Source: Phoronis australis
Taxonomy: Eukaryota > Phoronida > Phoronidae
NCBI GenBank assembly: GCA_002633005.1
Contig: NMRA01000229.1
Location: forward strand, 107,371 to 171,370
Direction of reading: 5' to 3'
Length of the DNA stretch: 64,000 nucleotides
The notes under the pieces were generated by a model. That model ran no database searches, was not told the DNA's origin, and worked only from the letters and a program-made list of their open reading frames with translations. Numbering within the stretch: position 1 is the first letter of the stretch; the number at the start of each line of letters is the position of its first letter. This document shows, piece after piece, positions 1 to 10,620 of this stretch. The translations under genes were made by a program, and so were the position numbers.

Positions 1-439
1 GAGTTCTTAATTTTCTTAGATCTGCCCAATCAGATAGAACTGCGTTTCAAGTCATTCACTATAGGCACTCGAGGGTTCAAATTGGAAGCTCGCGCCGTAT
101 GACGTCATATGACGTAGACGACGCGAGCCTCATTTGCATATATTAGTGACATCTGTTGGTTCAAAAAAGAGGATCATGCCCGAGTACATGCCTGGGAAGA
201 GGCATCTTTTGGAAGGGTAAAACAAGTCATGTTCAAAGCATCCCAGTGCCATTGATATGAAGTCTTTGGGGACAAAAGTGGTGTCATTTTATAGCTAAAG
301 AGTTAAGCTTTCAAACACAATGCTTGGATTCCAGACTACTTTAACATTTACTTTTGAAATCACCTTTGAAAATACGTTAAAATGCGCTAAAACAGTTGTC
401 CCTTCCTGGTTATCTCTTCCTGGTTTTATTAAAGAGGCA
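1..439. other. no gene recognised
   Basis: No coding region or RNA gene is supported here. A full CRE palindrome TGACGTCA lies at 100-107, followed closely by a second TGACGT half site. Without a nearby gene its role is unknown. Confidence 0.4.
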
Positions 440-770
440 GCGCCTTCCCATTTTTGCACAGATTTGACACATTCTCTACTACCCAGCGGTCGTTGTTTAA
501 ATTTTTCGAGTCCATTTTTGTTTTGGTGTCCGTGTCTCTATCCACCAAATCACTCAAAAATTCCCTAGTGAGAAAATTGGCAGATCAGCGGCTGACTGAT
601 TCTTGAATGGGTTTGACTTATTTGGTACCCATTTCCCATTTTCATCCACGCATGTATCTCCCCTTTTCAGTATCTTTGTGAAACTTGGTAGAGACCAATC
701 CAACTGCTGTTGTGCCCCCTAGTGACATATGTTTGATTCTGTATCTTCAGAGTTCAATGATGGACTTTTC
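440..770 (+). repeat. dispersed repeat, related to 12840-13330
   Basis: Two phrases recur in both places: a run like GTTGTGCCCYCTAGTG and a run like GTGTCTCTATCNACCAAANCACTC, each followed by related AT-rich text. The copies are diverged and the modules are in a different order, so this is an old dispersed family of unknown class. The short ORFs across it look incidental. Confidence 0.5.
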
Positions 771-1890
771 ATTGAATTTGGCAAATAGCTTACCAATAGG
801 AGACCAGATCCAAAAATGAGCTAGACTAGATATTCGAGGTACCAACCAAAACTGATTTAAAACGAACAATAGTACCGCACTGAACCCCAAATGACCCATG
901 ACAGACAAATTGCACTCTGGAATGGGTCCGGCAGAAACCAAAAAGGGACCCCCCAAAAATGAGCTAGCACATACATACGAGGTACCACACAAAACCAATT
1001 TCATATGATTCAATACATGTCACAGATCACTAAATGCCCTATGACAGACAAACTACACTCTGGATTGTGCCCGGCAGAAACCCCCAAAAATTTCAACCAC
1101 GGTATGCCATCAAAAATTTGAGCTAGACTAGATTTTCGAAGTACGAGCCAAAACTGATTTTAAACGAACAATAGTACCGCACTGAACTCCAAATGACCCA
1201 TGACAGACAAATTGCACTCTGGAATCGGTTCAGCAGAAACCAAAAAAGGACCCCCCCCAAAAAAATGAGCTAGCACATACATTTGAGGTACCACACAAAA
1301 CCAATTCCATGAGGTTCAATACATGTCACCGGTCACTAAATGCCCTATGGACAGACAAAATACACTCTGGATTCTGGATTGTGCCTGGAAGAAACCCTCA
1401 AAAATCTCAACCACAATATATGCTATCAAAACTTTGAGGTACATTAAATACTCGAAGTACCGGCTTCCACACAAAACCAATTCCATGAGGTTCAATACAT
1501 GTCACCGGTCACTAAATGCCCTATGACAGACAAAATACACTCTGGATTCTGGATTGTGCCTGGTAGAAACCCTCAAAAATCTCAACCACAATATATGCTA
1601 TCAAAACTTTGAGGTACATTAAATACTCGAAGTACCGGCTAAAACTGACTTAAAACCAATAATCCACCAGATGACCATGACAGACAACAAATTGTGCTCT
1701 GGAAGGCGTTCGCCAGAAAATCAATTACACCGTAAAAGAAGCTAAGCCATCATTCGGGTTACCACAATAAACAATTCCATGTGATTCAAATACAGGTAGA
1801 TGTCACTGGTTAACAAATACGCTTTGACAGTTAAAACCCAGTGTGGGTATTGCTCGCCAGCCCCAGAAATCTCAACTACCGGTCAGTAAT
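771..1890 (-). repeat. tandem repeat array, about 305-bp unit (minus orientation)
   Basis: The phrase GACAGACAAATTGCACTCTGG returns at about 901 and 1203, giving a period near 302 bp, and a half-unit variant (ACTCTGGATTGTGCC) lies between. Each unit is two homologous half-units of about 150 bp. A further direct duplication of about 177 bp covers 1329-1465 and 1506-1639. The same family runs in the opposite orientation at 4250-5516 and 31833-32201. ORFs crossing it follow the repeat and are not genes. Confidence 0.75.
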
Positions 1891-2365
1891 TTTGAATATA
1901 TATGACATATTAGATAATGAGCTTATACTTTTGCGTCTACTGAGCTCTCACACTGGATGTCAAATGGATGATGGCGGAGAGTAAACATTTTGGAAAGTAC
2001 CTGATAACAGTAAAACTTTGGGATACCAGGAACTTAGTGAAGTTTAAGAAAGCAGATTGTGTAAAATATAAAACGCTATCAAAACTGCCAGCAGAAAGGT
2101 ACGTCAACGACAACACATGGACCCTAAATTTGCGTTAGATCGAGGAACCACGAAAATTATTTCCAAGGAGCCCTTTCATCTCATTGACTACTAAACAATA
2201 CGTTGAAAGAAAGGTAACAGACGTGTTTTTAAAAACCTTGATTAATCACAATAAACTACAAGAAATAGAGCAACACTTTCAAACAGCATAGTAACAGATG
2301 GTCATAATCACTGTATCAAGCTACATATTATATGTTTAATGTCAACAGTAGTTTCCTGTTAGTTT
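1891..2365. other. no gene recognised
   Basis: AT-rich unique-looking sequence. I see no ORF with family resemblance and no clear repeat. Confidence 0.35.
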
Positions 2366-2660
2366 TTAATACGTTTCAATATCAGATTCGTCACTGCTAC
2401 TCCAGCTTGATTCGGGCTCGCTTGTTTCGTCATAACCCATTTCCTTTACCTTTAGATCGGCTTGGTTTTCTTGTAAAAGACCAGCACCTTCAAAAAGGAC
2501 ACCAGGAACGGCAGATCCACAAACCCATTCGGGAGTATAGTATCCATCTTGTACCTTCCAACCGTAGGTAAGAGGATCCAAACCGTTTCCCGGATCGGCC
2601 GAATCCTCTTGGTCTCAGAGCAAGGCAACATAATGAGCTCGTTTGAGCTTGTTCAATAGT
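2366..2660 (-). pseudogene. C-terminal tail of a transposon-type ORF, broken
   Basis: Reading minus, an open frame gives a run with DPLTYGWKVQDGYYTPEW, then an acidic serine-rich tail ending in SDESDIETY and a stop at 2366. Just upstream the same frame reads KRAHYVALL and then TGA (2615-2617) where related mobile-element proteins usually have Trp. The layout RAHY..A..W, then P..GW...DG...P.W, resembles the C-terminus of transposon-encoded proteins common in invertebrate genomes; this is recognition from memory and no search was run. No N-terminal part was found, so it is a degraded fragment. Confidence 0.45.
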
Positions 2661-2777
2661 GTCTATCGGCAAGGAGGAAGCAATAAGCAGTCAATCTTCT
2701 TGATGTTGGACATCGGAGAAAACTTTATTGACGAGGGACCAATTGTCTAAACGCTGACGAACAAAAACATAAAATCC

Positions 2778-3175
2778 ATGCGCTCACCCAGCCTCTAGTT
2801 TTGGGGGGGGCTCGAATTTCTGACCAAGTGGACCTTTTGCTAACAGAAAAGCTGGAGGACTAAAAAAATGGGCTACCACCTTCAGTACTGTGAACTGTGC
2901 GTCTGCGCCTTTTTAGTGGACTTTTGTCTCGTTTCCACGGACTGTTTGTTTCTCTGAGGCGGACCTTTTTGCCCACTTCGCCAAATGGAGGGGCTCGTTC
3001 GAGCCCCCCGAGCACCCCTGNACTGTGAACTGTGCGTCTGCGCCTTTTTAGTGGACTTTTGTCTCGTTTTCACGGACTGTTTGTTTCTCTGAGGCGGTCC
3101 TTTTTGCCCACTTCGCCAAATGGGGGGCTCCTTCGAGCCACCCGAGCCCTCCTGGGTGCGCGCATGAAATCTCAC
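2778..3175 (+). mobile_element. foldback element, family A (TIR ATGCGCGCACCCAG)
   Basis: The left end reads ATGCGCTCACCCAGCC and the right end GGGTGCGCGCAT, an imperfect terminal inverted repeat. The interior carries GTGGACTTTTGTCTCG, TTTGTTTCTCTGAGGCG, CCCACTTCGCCAAATGG and GCTCGNNCGAGC, all shared with the copies at 8960-9213 and 27408-27642. There is no transposase, so it is non-autonomous. The single N at 3021 sits between two copies of its middle part (2887-3020 and from 3022), so the apparent length is inflated. Confidence 0.7.
3021..3021. other. single-N assembly join
   Basis: The sequence on the left (from 2887) restarts on the right almost unchanged, as expected when two overlapping or allelic contig ends are placed in series instead of merged. 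Confidence 0.8.
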
Positions 3176-3351
3176 CGCAATTTACTGTTTTTTGACGTGA
3201 AACTGGGCATTTTGGTTTAACACTATGAAAACATTTGAAATTATTTTCGTTGCTTTTATGAACTATATTTTATCAATTACATTTATTACCTTGTTCATTT
3301 TTCCGGTCGTCTCTATTAATTTCAGATATCGGCGCCTCATTGACATCTTTG

Positions 3352-3888
3352 ACTCCTCCCTTCATTAAATAGGAGGCATATGTCTTCTTCTAACTTTCTT
3401 CCGTCTGGGACATCTACGCTTATTAACTCTGAGAAGAAGCTGATAAAGTGTCCCAGATGAGTTTTTCGTCAGGATTTCCAGAGGCCTCTCTTTGCCTTTC
3501 CTAAACAGTGCTGCTGTGACGTCACACCCTGTCATTCCATGCAATTTTCAGGCAATGCTGCAGCAAGACCCCTTGTTACCGAAACACATCGTTGTTTATA
3601 TATTTATTTAAATAGCATTGGGACTCCACCGCGTGGCTGCGCACCAAATTAGGGGTGATTTGTATTTTATCACGGTAGACATTATGTCGGCCATCGGCAA
3701 ATGACTCCGCGAAACTAAAACATTGCAAACACANACTCCTCCCTTCATTAAATAGGAGGCATATGTCTTCTTCTAACTTTCTTCCGTCTGGGACATCTAC
3801 GCTTATTAACTAATTTGTATTTTATCACGGTAGACATTATGTCGGCCATCGGCAAATGACTCCGCGAAACTAAAACATTGCAAACACA
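3352..3888. repeat. allelic duplication around the N at 3734, with a 229-bp indel
   Basis: The text at 3352-3428 returns at 3735-3811, and that at 3658-3733 returns at about 3812-3888. The second version lacks the intervening 3429-3657. With the single N between them, the simplest reading is two haplotypes differing by an indel of about 229 bp. No gene is seen here; a TGACGTCA element lies in the extra segment. Confidence 0.75.
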
Positions 3889-4249
3889 ATACACTACACT
3901 GAATTTCGACTTCATGTAAAAATTTCTTCAAAAAGTTACAACTAGGCGAGTTAACCGCCTTACATCTTGACACCCGTCTGCTTTTCGCTTGTAGTGATCA
4001 TGAGAGTAAACACAAGCTTTAGTGAACGAAAGTTTTTTATAATTAGTTGTTGTTTCCTGCGGTCCCGCTTTTTGCAGTTAACTTATTAAGTACACAGCTT
4101 TTGTCACCAATTGTGTACTTCGATTTTCGTGGTGCACTTTTTAATATCTTGTTATCCAGTTGTTTGGATTTCCCACCCGAGTACTTGAACTAGCAGGGGA
4201 AAGCTGCATGAACGATTGTACCTCCATTTTTTAAGGTCCTTTCTGGGTT
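3889..4249. other. no gene recognised
   Basis: I see no supported coding region, RNA or repeat. It leads into the tandem array that follows. Confidence 0.35.
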
Positions 4250-5516
4250 TTTGGCAGACCATTTCCGAGTAAAATTTGTCTTTCACGGGTCATTGGGTTT
4301 TCAGTGTAGCACGATTGTTGGTTTTAAATCAGTTTAAGCCGATACCTTGAAAATCTAACTGTCTCAAAAATGGCAAACCGTGGTTGAGATTTTTGAGGGT
4401 TTCTGCCGGGCACAACCCAGAGTGTATTTTGTCTGTCATAGGGCATTTAATGACCTGTGACATGTATTGAATCATATGGAATTGGTTTTGTGTGGTACCT
4501 CGAATGTATGTGCTAGCTCAGTTTTGGGGGGTCCTTTTTTGGTTTCTGCCGGACCCATTCCAGAGTGCAATTTGTCTGTCATGGGTCATTTGGTGTTCAG
4601 TGCGGTACTATTGTTCGTTTAAAATCAGTTTTGGCCGGTACCTCGAAAATCTAGTCTAGCTCATATTGTCTTTCACAGATCATTGTGTTCGGTGCAGCAC
4701 GATTGTTGGTTTTAAATCAATTAAACAGGTACCTTGAAAATCCCAAAAAATGGCATACCATGGTTGAGATTTTTAATGGTTTCTGCTGGGCACAATCCAG
4801 AGGGTACATGTATTTTGTCTGTCATGGGGCATTTAGTGACCATCGACATGTATTGAATCACATGGAATTGTTTTTTGTGGTACCTCCAATGTATGTGCTA
4901 GCTCATTTTTGGGGGGGTCCTTTTTTGGTTTCTGCCGGACCCATTCCAGAGTGCAATTTGTCTGTCATGGGTCATTTGGTGTTCAGTGCGGTACTATTGT
5001 TCGTTTTAAATCAGCTTTGGCCGGTACATCGAATATCTAGTCTACCTCAAATTTTTGATGGCATACCGTGGTTGAGATTTTTGGGGCTTTCTGCCGGGTA
5101 CAACCCAGAGTGTATTTTGTCTGTCATAGGGCATTTAGTGACCAGTGACATGTATTAAATCACATGGAATTGGTTTTTTGTGGTAGGCCTACCTCGAATG
5201 TATGTGCTACCTCATTTTTGGGGGTCCTTTTTTGGTTTCTGCCGGACCTAGTCCAGAGTGCAATTTGTCTGTCACGGGTCATTTGGTGTTCAGTGCGGTA
5301 CTATTGTTCGTTTTAAATCAGTTTTGGCCGGTACCTCGGATATCTAGTCCAACTCATTTTTGACCCCTTTGTAAGACCCCCAGGGGTCACACCCAGAGTG
5401 CAGACAACGGCAGACGTCCATTTCTGTAAATACTGGGGTAGACTCTAATTGCTTCCGTGGTCAGATGTTGGTACCTCATTCGTCTATGCTAAGTGCTCTG
5501 GGCTGCCGGTCTATTA
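4250..5516 (+). repeat. tandem repeat array, about 305-bp unit (plus orientation)
   Basis: GTCTGTCATGGGTCATTTGGTG recurs at about 4573 and 4960, with a one-base variant at 5268. The half-unit phrase GTCTGTCATAGGGCATTTA alternates with it, again giving paired half-units of about 150 bp. The right-hand end, from CAGGGGTCACACCCAGAGTG to CTCTGGGCTGCCGGTCTA, matches the right-hand end of the copy at 31833-32201. A shared end in two places argues for a mobile element with internal repeats. The 157-residue ORF at 4685-5158 lies within the array and is not considered a gene. Confidence 0.75.
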
Positions 5517-8500
5517 CGGAAGCCGGGGAATTTACAGAATAAAACTTGAAATTTTAAATACTAACGAGGTTTTAAAACATCGGTAACACAAAGCAATGTG
5601 AACATGTGACCCACGCATTGCGTAAACGGTCATATAAGCTATTGCAATGAAGACAAAATTCCTAATGCTTTGGCTGAAATTCTCACAGAGTGCTGCTAGG
5701 GCCTGGGAAGTTTTGCCGGCTAAGTCGAAAAGACAATCACTGAAATGTTTACAAAATGATATTACATTGGCGGAGTTAGGGGGGCAGGGAGGTCACCCCT
5801 CCCCCTTGGCTGTCGCATAAAAAATAAAACAAAAACAGCGTGAGGAATTACTGAGTTTACTAACTAACGTCGGTAATCAACATACGGCCGGAGGGATCAG
5901 AACCGCATTGCAAGTGTCTGATCGAGACCGCCCGTTTTTTTTTTAATTTAGTACCCCGACTGTGTTTTACTAGAAAGTCCACATCCACGAAAATCCGACG
6001 TTTCGACGTTCTCGCATGAAATCGTGCTTTGTGCGTTTGACCAATTCGGAGACAAATTATTGCCCCCCGCCTTTATGATATCCCAGATCCGCCTCTGTAT
6101 TATACAGTGATTAGCCTTTGTCGTCGTTATAATTGTATAGCACCTATTTTTCAGTTTTTTATAAACCGACAAGACGGATCAGCTATCAAGGGGGCCGCTC
6201 CTCCGGCGCTCCATCACATCACTGCGTTCCCAGTTCTAGAATGGGTCTAAAAATTCCTTAACCCGACGCCACTTGATTTATTCTAAAAAAGATTTGAGGC
6301 ATGCGTTCGTGCGAAACACTAACACTATGTAGAAAAAAGTAATAGAAATCCATGGAAATCTATGAGCATGCAAACAGGAGTATGACCAATGGAACCGTAC
6401 ATGTTTGGGTACATATGCATATTCGGAATTCAGGACATAGGCCAGTTTGAATAAAAGTTGGGAGCAAAATTTTGAAAAACGATAGAGTTAAAGAAACTGA
6501 TATGTTAATATAAAGTATTTCAATGAAAAAAGAAGAATGCACGACACCACAAACACTCTGTACTGGTTGGTAAGACAAGCACATATACATTGGTTAGCCG
6601 TGTGTGCTTGTGAACACCACTGCTTGGGCGGCTGAAGTGTGCGTTTATCCAGACCCAATTTCCCGAAAGGTGATTGGAATTGTCCACTTCAGGTTATACA
6701 AAGGAATAATAATTACATTAATATGCAGACGTTTTTTCAGAAAGTAACACGCATGTAAGGCGTGCTGAGGTGTCTCAAGGAAAATTACAGTAACTTCTGT
6801 GATACGCTACTTTTCTTTAACTATCTAGTATTTCTTGTCCTAGTGCCTAATTTGTATTAGCGTGGTGAACTGGTAATTTTTATAGTTTGAAACAACATGG
6901 TCTCACAGTTCAGACAGTTGTGGCATAGACTCTGTTGTGAAACAACACGCCGCGGAACTAGAGTTTTAAAAAGGCAATCACATCATTAATTTTTACACCA
7001 ATCAATGTACCTGTTTTATCCGACCATGATGTGCGGAATAGCAGATTTTTTCTTTAAATAACAAGCACTCTTCCATCTGATTGGCTATCCAGAACGAAGA
7101 CAACAAAATGCTGACACAGAAACAACACATTGAGATACTGTAACCATTTCAGACAATAAAGTTTTCATTTATTACAAAATATACTTATTTCAAAGTATCA
7201 CCATCACGCAGTAAAATCACACCGTGACAGTAAAAGGGAAATGTCTAGCTGGAACAAAGTTAGTGTACCGTACTGGTACATGCACTCCACTTCAGCAAAA
7301 CTCAGATTTCAACCAACTCTAATTTAATCCCTCAATTCAGCTGGTTCTGAAATTTACTGGCACACGAATATGTTGCTAGGTATATTTGTATTGACAACAC
7401 TCCGCAACAAAATAAATATGACAAAACTCAACGGTCATAAACTCTAACTGCCCTGTCCTACATACCCAGGCATGAAACACTGTAAGTATCAGAAGACCAT
7501 AAACAGGACAGAATGTAAAAATGATGGTTTTCCTCAAGTAAGACAGTTGCAGATTTTAATAGCTTGCCAGGCTACATAACATTTGTCCCATCTCTTGAAA
7601 TCTACAAAAACAACCCATCTACCGTCTCAATATGATATTGTGGAGTGTAGCATTCTTGGGGTATCCCTTCCTCCTATCCTGTTCTATTCTTAGTAGCCTG
7701 GCTATATTAATAAATCTTCGAATTGGTGTCCACTCTGTAAAAATGCACAGCTATTAATCTTGTAGTCACTTTTTGTGTTTCTTCGTTGCTAAACTCCGAT
7801 ATCTTGGTCACTAAACCCTTAAAGACATATCGGACTAGGAAGGAATGTTAAGTAAAAGCCCATGAAACATCGACTTAAGTGAGTGTTCTAGGGACCAAAT
7901 TAAGTTGAACTATATTGTTTCATTTTATTTCAGTTTCAATTTTTAAACCTCGAAAGAAAAAAATTACATCACTGATTCTGGGTCTAATCTTTATACAAGA
8001 ATTCAAACTTGATGTTTTATTTTTTATGTTTTCTGCTATAAGTGAAGACGATTTGATTCTGTGCTCAAGCATGAAATGATTTTCAAAAAATCCTAGTTTG
8101 AACTTGATGATACTATCATAAAAGCTATGAGTTTTTACTTGAAATCTCGTGTTGTTACCAATATTGGTTCCTAGATACTACACAGTACACATGCATCTCC
8201 ACTAACATGGTTCATCAGCAAGATGGCGGACCACTCCGCTCAACGAAAACCACGTGACTTCAACTCTAGTTATATTTATCTCATTGGTTCTGAGCACAGT
8301 CTTTTGTCTGTTATGACAACAGGCAGGCCAATTACCTACCAGGCTTATTACAGACCACGTGTGAACACCGTCAAACCCAAAGTGAAGTGGTACATTCGGA
8401 AAGAATAGATTATCGTAACTTCGGTTGCAGTTGGGCGATTTTGGCGATTCAAAAACTAAACATCATCACCATTTGACGAGGACTTCAGAAATGCTACTGG

Positions 8501-8945
8501 TTTATGATCAGATATGTTATAACTTAACCTTTATTTTTAACAGCAAAAACAGCCCAGTCAGTCTAGATACGATCTTATAAGATTAGAGCAATTATCGAAC
8601 AAAAGAGAGCTGGCCCTCCAACCATAAATGCCAGACTGGAGTTAATCAGTCGTGTAAGACATTGCTTACAGGGGTGATCTTCCCCACTTGTTATTGGGCT
8701 ATAGAAGCGAACAAGTTGGGAGCAACGGAAAAATGCCGCAATGTTGAGGTAGCGCCTTTTCGGAGTGCATCTTTCTACTGTCGATGACTTTTGTTAACGA
8801 TACTAGGAATGACGGCATAGTTGCACTCGCGCTTTTGTACCCGGACTTGGTCTCGTATAAGATGACGACCAAAAAAAAAAAACGTCAGAACTGCGTGTTT
8901 GAATTGGGAGAGTGGTATTAATTTTTATGTTTTCCAATAGTATTA
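5517..8945. other. intergenic, no gene recognised
   Basis: Only short, unrelated ORFs are present. One 61-residue ORF at 8223-8408 starts in a strong Kozak context (AAGATGGCG) but has no recognisable family. No tRNA, rRNA or clear mobile element was identified. Confidence 0.4.
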
Positions 8946-8959
8946 CGAGCGCTTTACAT

Positions 8960-9213
8960 TTGCGCACCCAGCCTAAAATATTGAGGGGCTTATATTTTTC
9001 ATTATGTGGACCTTTTACTGAAAAAACAGCGACTGAAGAAACGGGGTACTACGTTCAGACCTATGACTTGTGCATTCGTGCCGAATTCCTGTGGACTTAT
9101 GTCTCGATTTCTCGGGCCTTTTGTTTCTCTGAGGCGAATATTTTTGCCCACTTCGCCAAATGGTGGGCTCGTTCGAGCCCTTCGATCCCCTCCTGGATTC
9201 CTGGATGCGCGCA
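8960..9213 (+). mobile_element. foldback element, family A
   Basis: Left end TGCGCACCCAGCC and right end GGATGCGCGCA are inverted. The interior shares GTGGACTTATGTCTCG, TTTGTTTCTCTGAGGCG and CCCACTTCGCCAAATGG with the copy at 2778-3175. At about 250 bp this is the cleanest copy. Several overlapping 70-119-residue ORFs on both strands are by-products of the repeat. Confidence 0.7.
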
Positions 9214-9953
9214 CGCTTTATTCGCAAATTGGAGAGGCCTCAGTGGAGTCAATGGATATCGTTGTACATAGTTAGCATTTTCTGCAGTGCATTATAAATG
9301 TTGAAATTGACACCAAGTCCAAAGTCAATCACAGTCTTTCATACTACGCTAAAACAAATTTATTCCTAAAAAGAACCATTATTTTATATGAGAGTCACAG
9401 CCGAAGTAACAGGTGCTGTGCACGTGACTGGGTGACCTACTTTTTCCATATACGGCAGACACAGAGCAAACTCGAATCACCCAATAATCTCGGAATTCGC
9501 AAAAAGTTGACGTATTTCGAGGCTTTTATTTTCATGTTAAGTTAGTCATTGAATACGTAACCACCATTAGACGAAACATTTCATTTTTTTCTCGTGAAGT
9601 TTGCACTTCATTCTCGTGCATCAATGTACGCCGATCGGCAAAGGCGCACTTTTTCATAATTCGTTCGAGATGCAACGAAACAATGCAAAAAAATTAAGGA
9701 AGTTTGCGCCTACTGTTATCTGGCTCGCATGTCCAACGACATTGGTGGCATTTACATGTACATGTATATGGCAGGTCAGTCGGCGGGTATCATTGTTTCC
9801 TCGTGCATGTTCTCCTATTACAAAATGGCTGCTCTGTCGAATACACTTTGACTGAGAGTGCCGCTTTAACTTCCACGTCCACAACTAGCTATAGGCAGAG
9901 CCGTAGGAAGCGGGGGTGGGGCACGTGCCCCCCAAAACTTTTCAGGCGTCAGG
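9214..9953. other. no gene recognised; repeat-like tail
   Basis: Mostly AT-rich, apparently unique sequence. From about 9893 the text GAGCCGTAGGAAGCGGGGG followed by GGGGCACGTGCCCCCC is palindromic and looks like the edge of a short dispersed element. Confidence 0.35.
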
Positions 9954-10135
9954 GTTCAACCGTGGCAATCGACATAGACTTTGACAATCGAGAAAAGAAA
10001 GAATGTGAAATGCTGATAAGAGAGAAAATCAAGAGAACATTCAACAACTCTGTATCAGTGCATGGTTTACATTTTGATGATCCTGGCAAGGACATTGTTG
10101 TTAGGGTCTCCGCTTTTGCAGCACAGGTCGTCTAA
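9954..10135 (+). CDS. orphan exon-like ORF, unrecognised
   Basis: An open frame reads STVAIDIDFDNREKKECEM, then a lysine/arginine-rich stretch, then HGLHFDDPGKDIVVRV and a stop. The mix of charged and hydrophobic residues looks like real protein, unlike neighbouring frames. A possible acceptor CAG precedes GGTTCAACC, though its pyrimidine tract is poor, and a GCACAG|GTCGTC donor-like site lies near the end. I do not recognise the family. It could be an exon of an unseen gene, a retro-copied fragment or part of a transposon ORF. Confidence 0.3.
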
Positions 10136-10476
10136 ACGCACTTGAAAATGTGAACGTAATCATTTATTTAGATATTTTAAAAAGTCGAGAAAATTTGTAA
10201 AGCAAAGCTTTGGCGGAGCGTATTGCTTGACTGGATTTTTAAATTCAGAAAGTCAATTTTGCGAATGCATAACATATTTTCCAGAGGCCCCTGGCTAGCA
10301 AGAGATAACGGAGACAACTGTCGCTTTAATTTGTTCTCGAAATTGTATATTACTTGAGGAAAATTGATGACCTGACAAATAACATCACTTGCTGTGCAAT
10401 TCCGGATTTTTGAAAACGGGTTCCGCTCTTGAAAGACAGGGGCTGATCCAGGATTTTGAGTTGGGGGGGGGGGGGG

Positions 10477-10490
10477 NNNNNNNNNNNNNN
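10477..10490. other. 14-N gap inside a G run
   Basis: The gap is flanked on both sides by long runs of G, a typical sequencing failure. The phrase GGCTGATCCAGGATTTTGAG to its left resembles the start of a dispersed element. Confidence 0.9.
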
Positions 10491-10528
10491 GGGGGGGCAG
10501 AGCACAGGAATAACCAAAAATTTCGCCA

Positions 10529-10620
10529 CATGCGCGCGTCCAGCCTAAATTGTAGTGATGCTGGGGTATCGAATTTTTGGGTTTGTGGACCTTATTACTA
10601 AAAAAAAGAAAAACGGTACA
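10529..10620 (+). mobile_element. foldback element, family A, left part only
   Basis: CATGCGCGCGTCCAGCCTAA and the following TTGTGGACCTTATTACTAAA match the left half of the copy at 8960-9213. The right half and its inverted end are absent, so the copy is truncated. Confidence 0.55.

Noticed and set aside
2882-3220. 97- and 62-residue ORFs with a repeated GQKGPPQRNKQS peptide
   Set aside because: The peptide comes from the family A foldback element and is doubled by the N join; similar peptides arise at 9002-9275.
4685-5158. 157-residue plus-strand ORF
   Set aside because: It lies wholly inside the 305-bp tandem array, and its peptide repeats with the DNA unit. No independent evidence of coding.
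8223-8408. 61-residue ORF with a good Kozak start (AAGATGGCGGAC)
   Set aside because: No recognisable family, no splice partner and no conserved feature. Kept only as a remark in the regional entry.
9704-9953. N-terminal part of the 143-residue plus ORF
   Set aside because: It reads through AT-rich and palindromic repeat sequence. Only the part after 9954 looks like protein.
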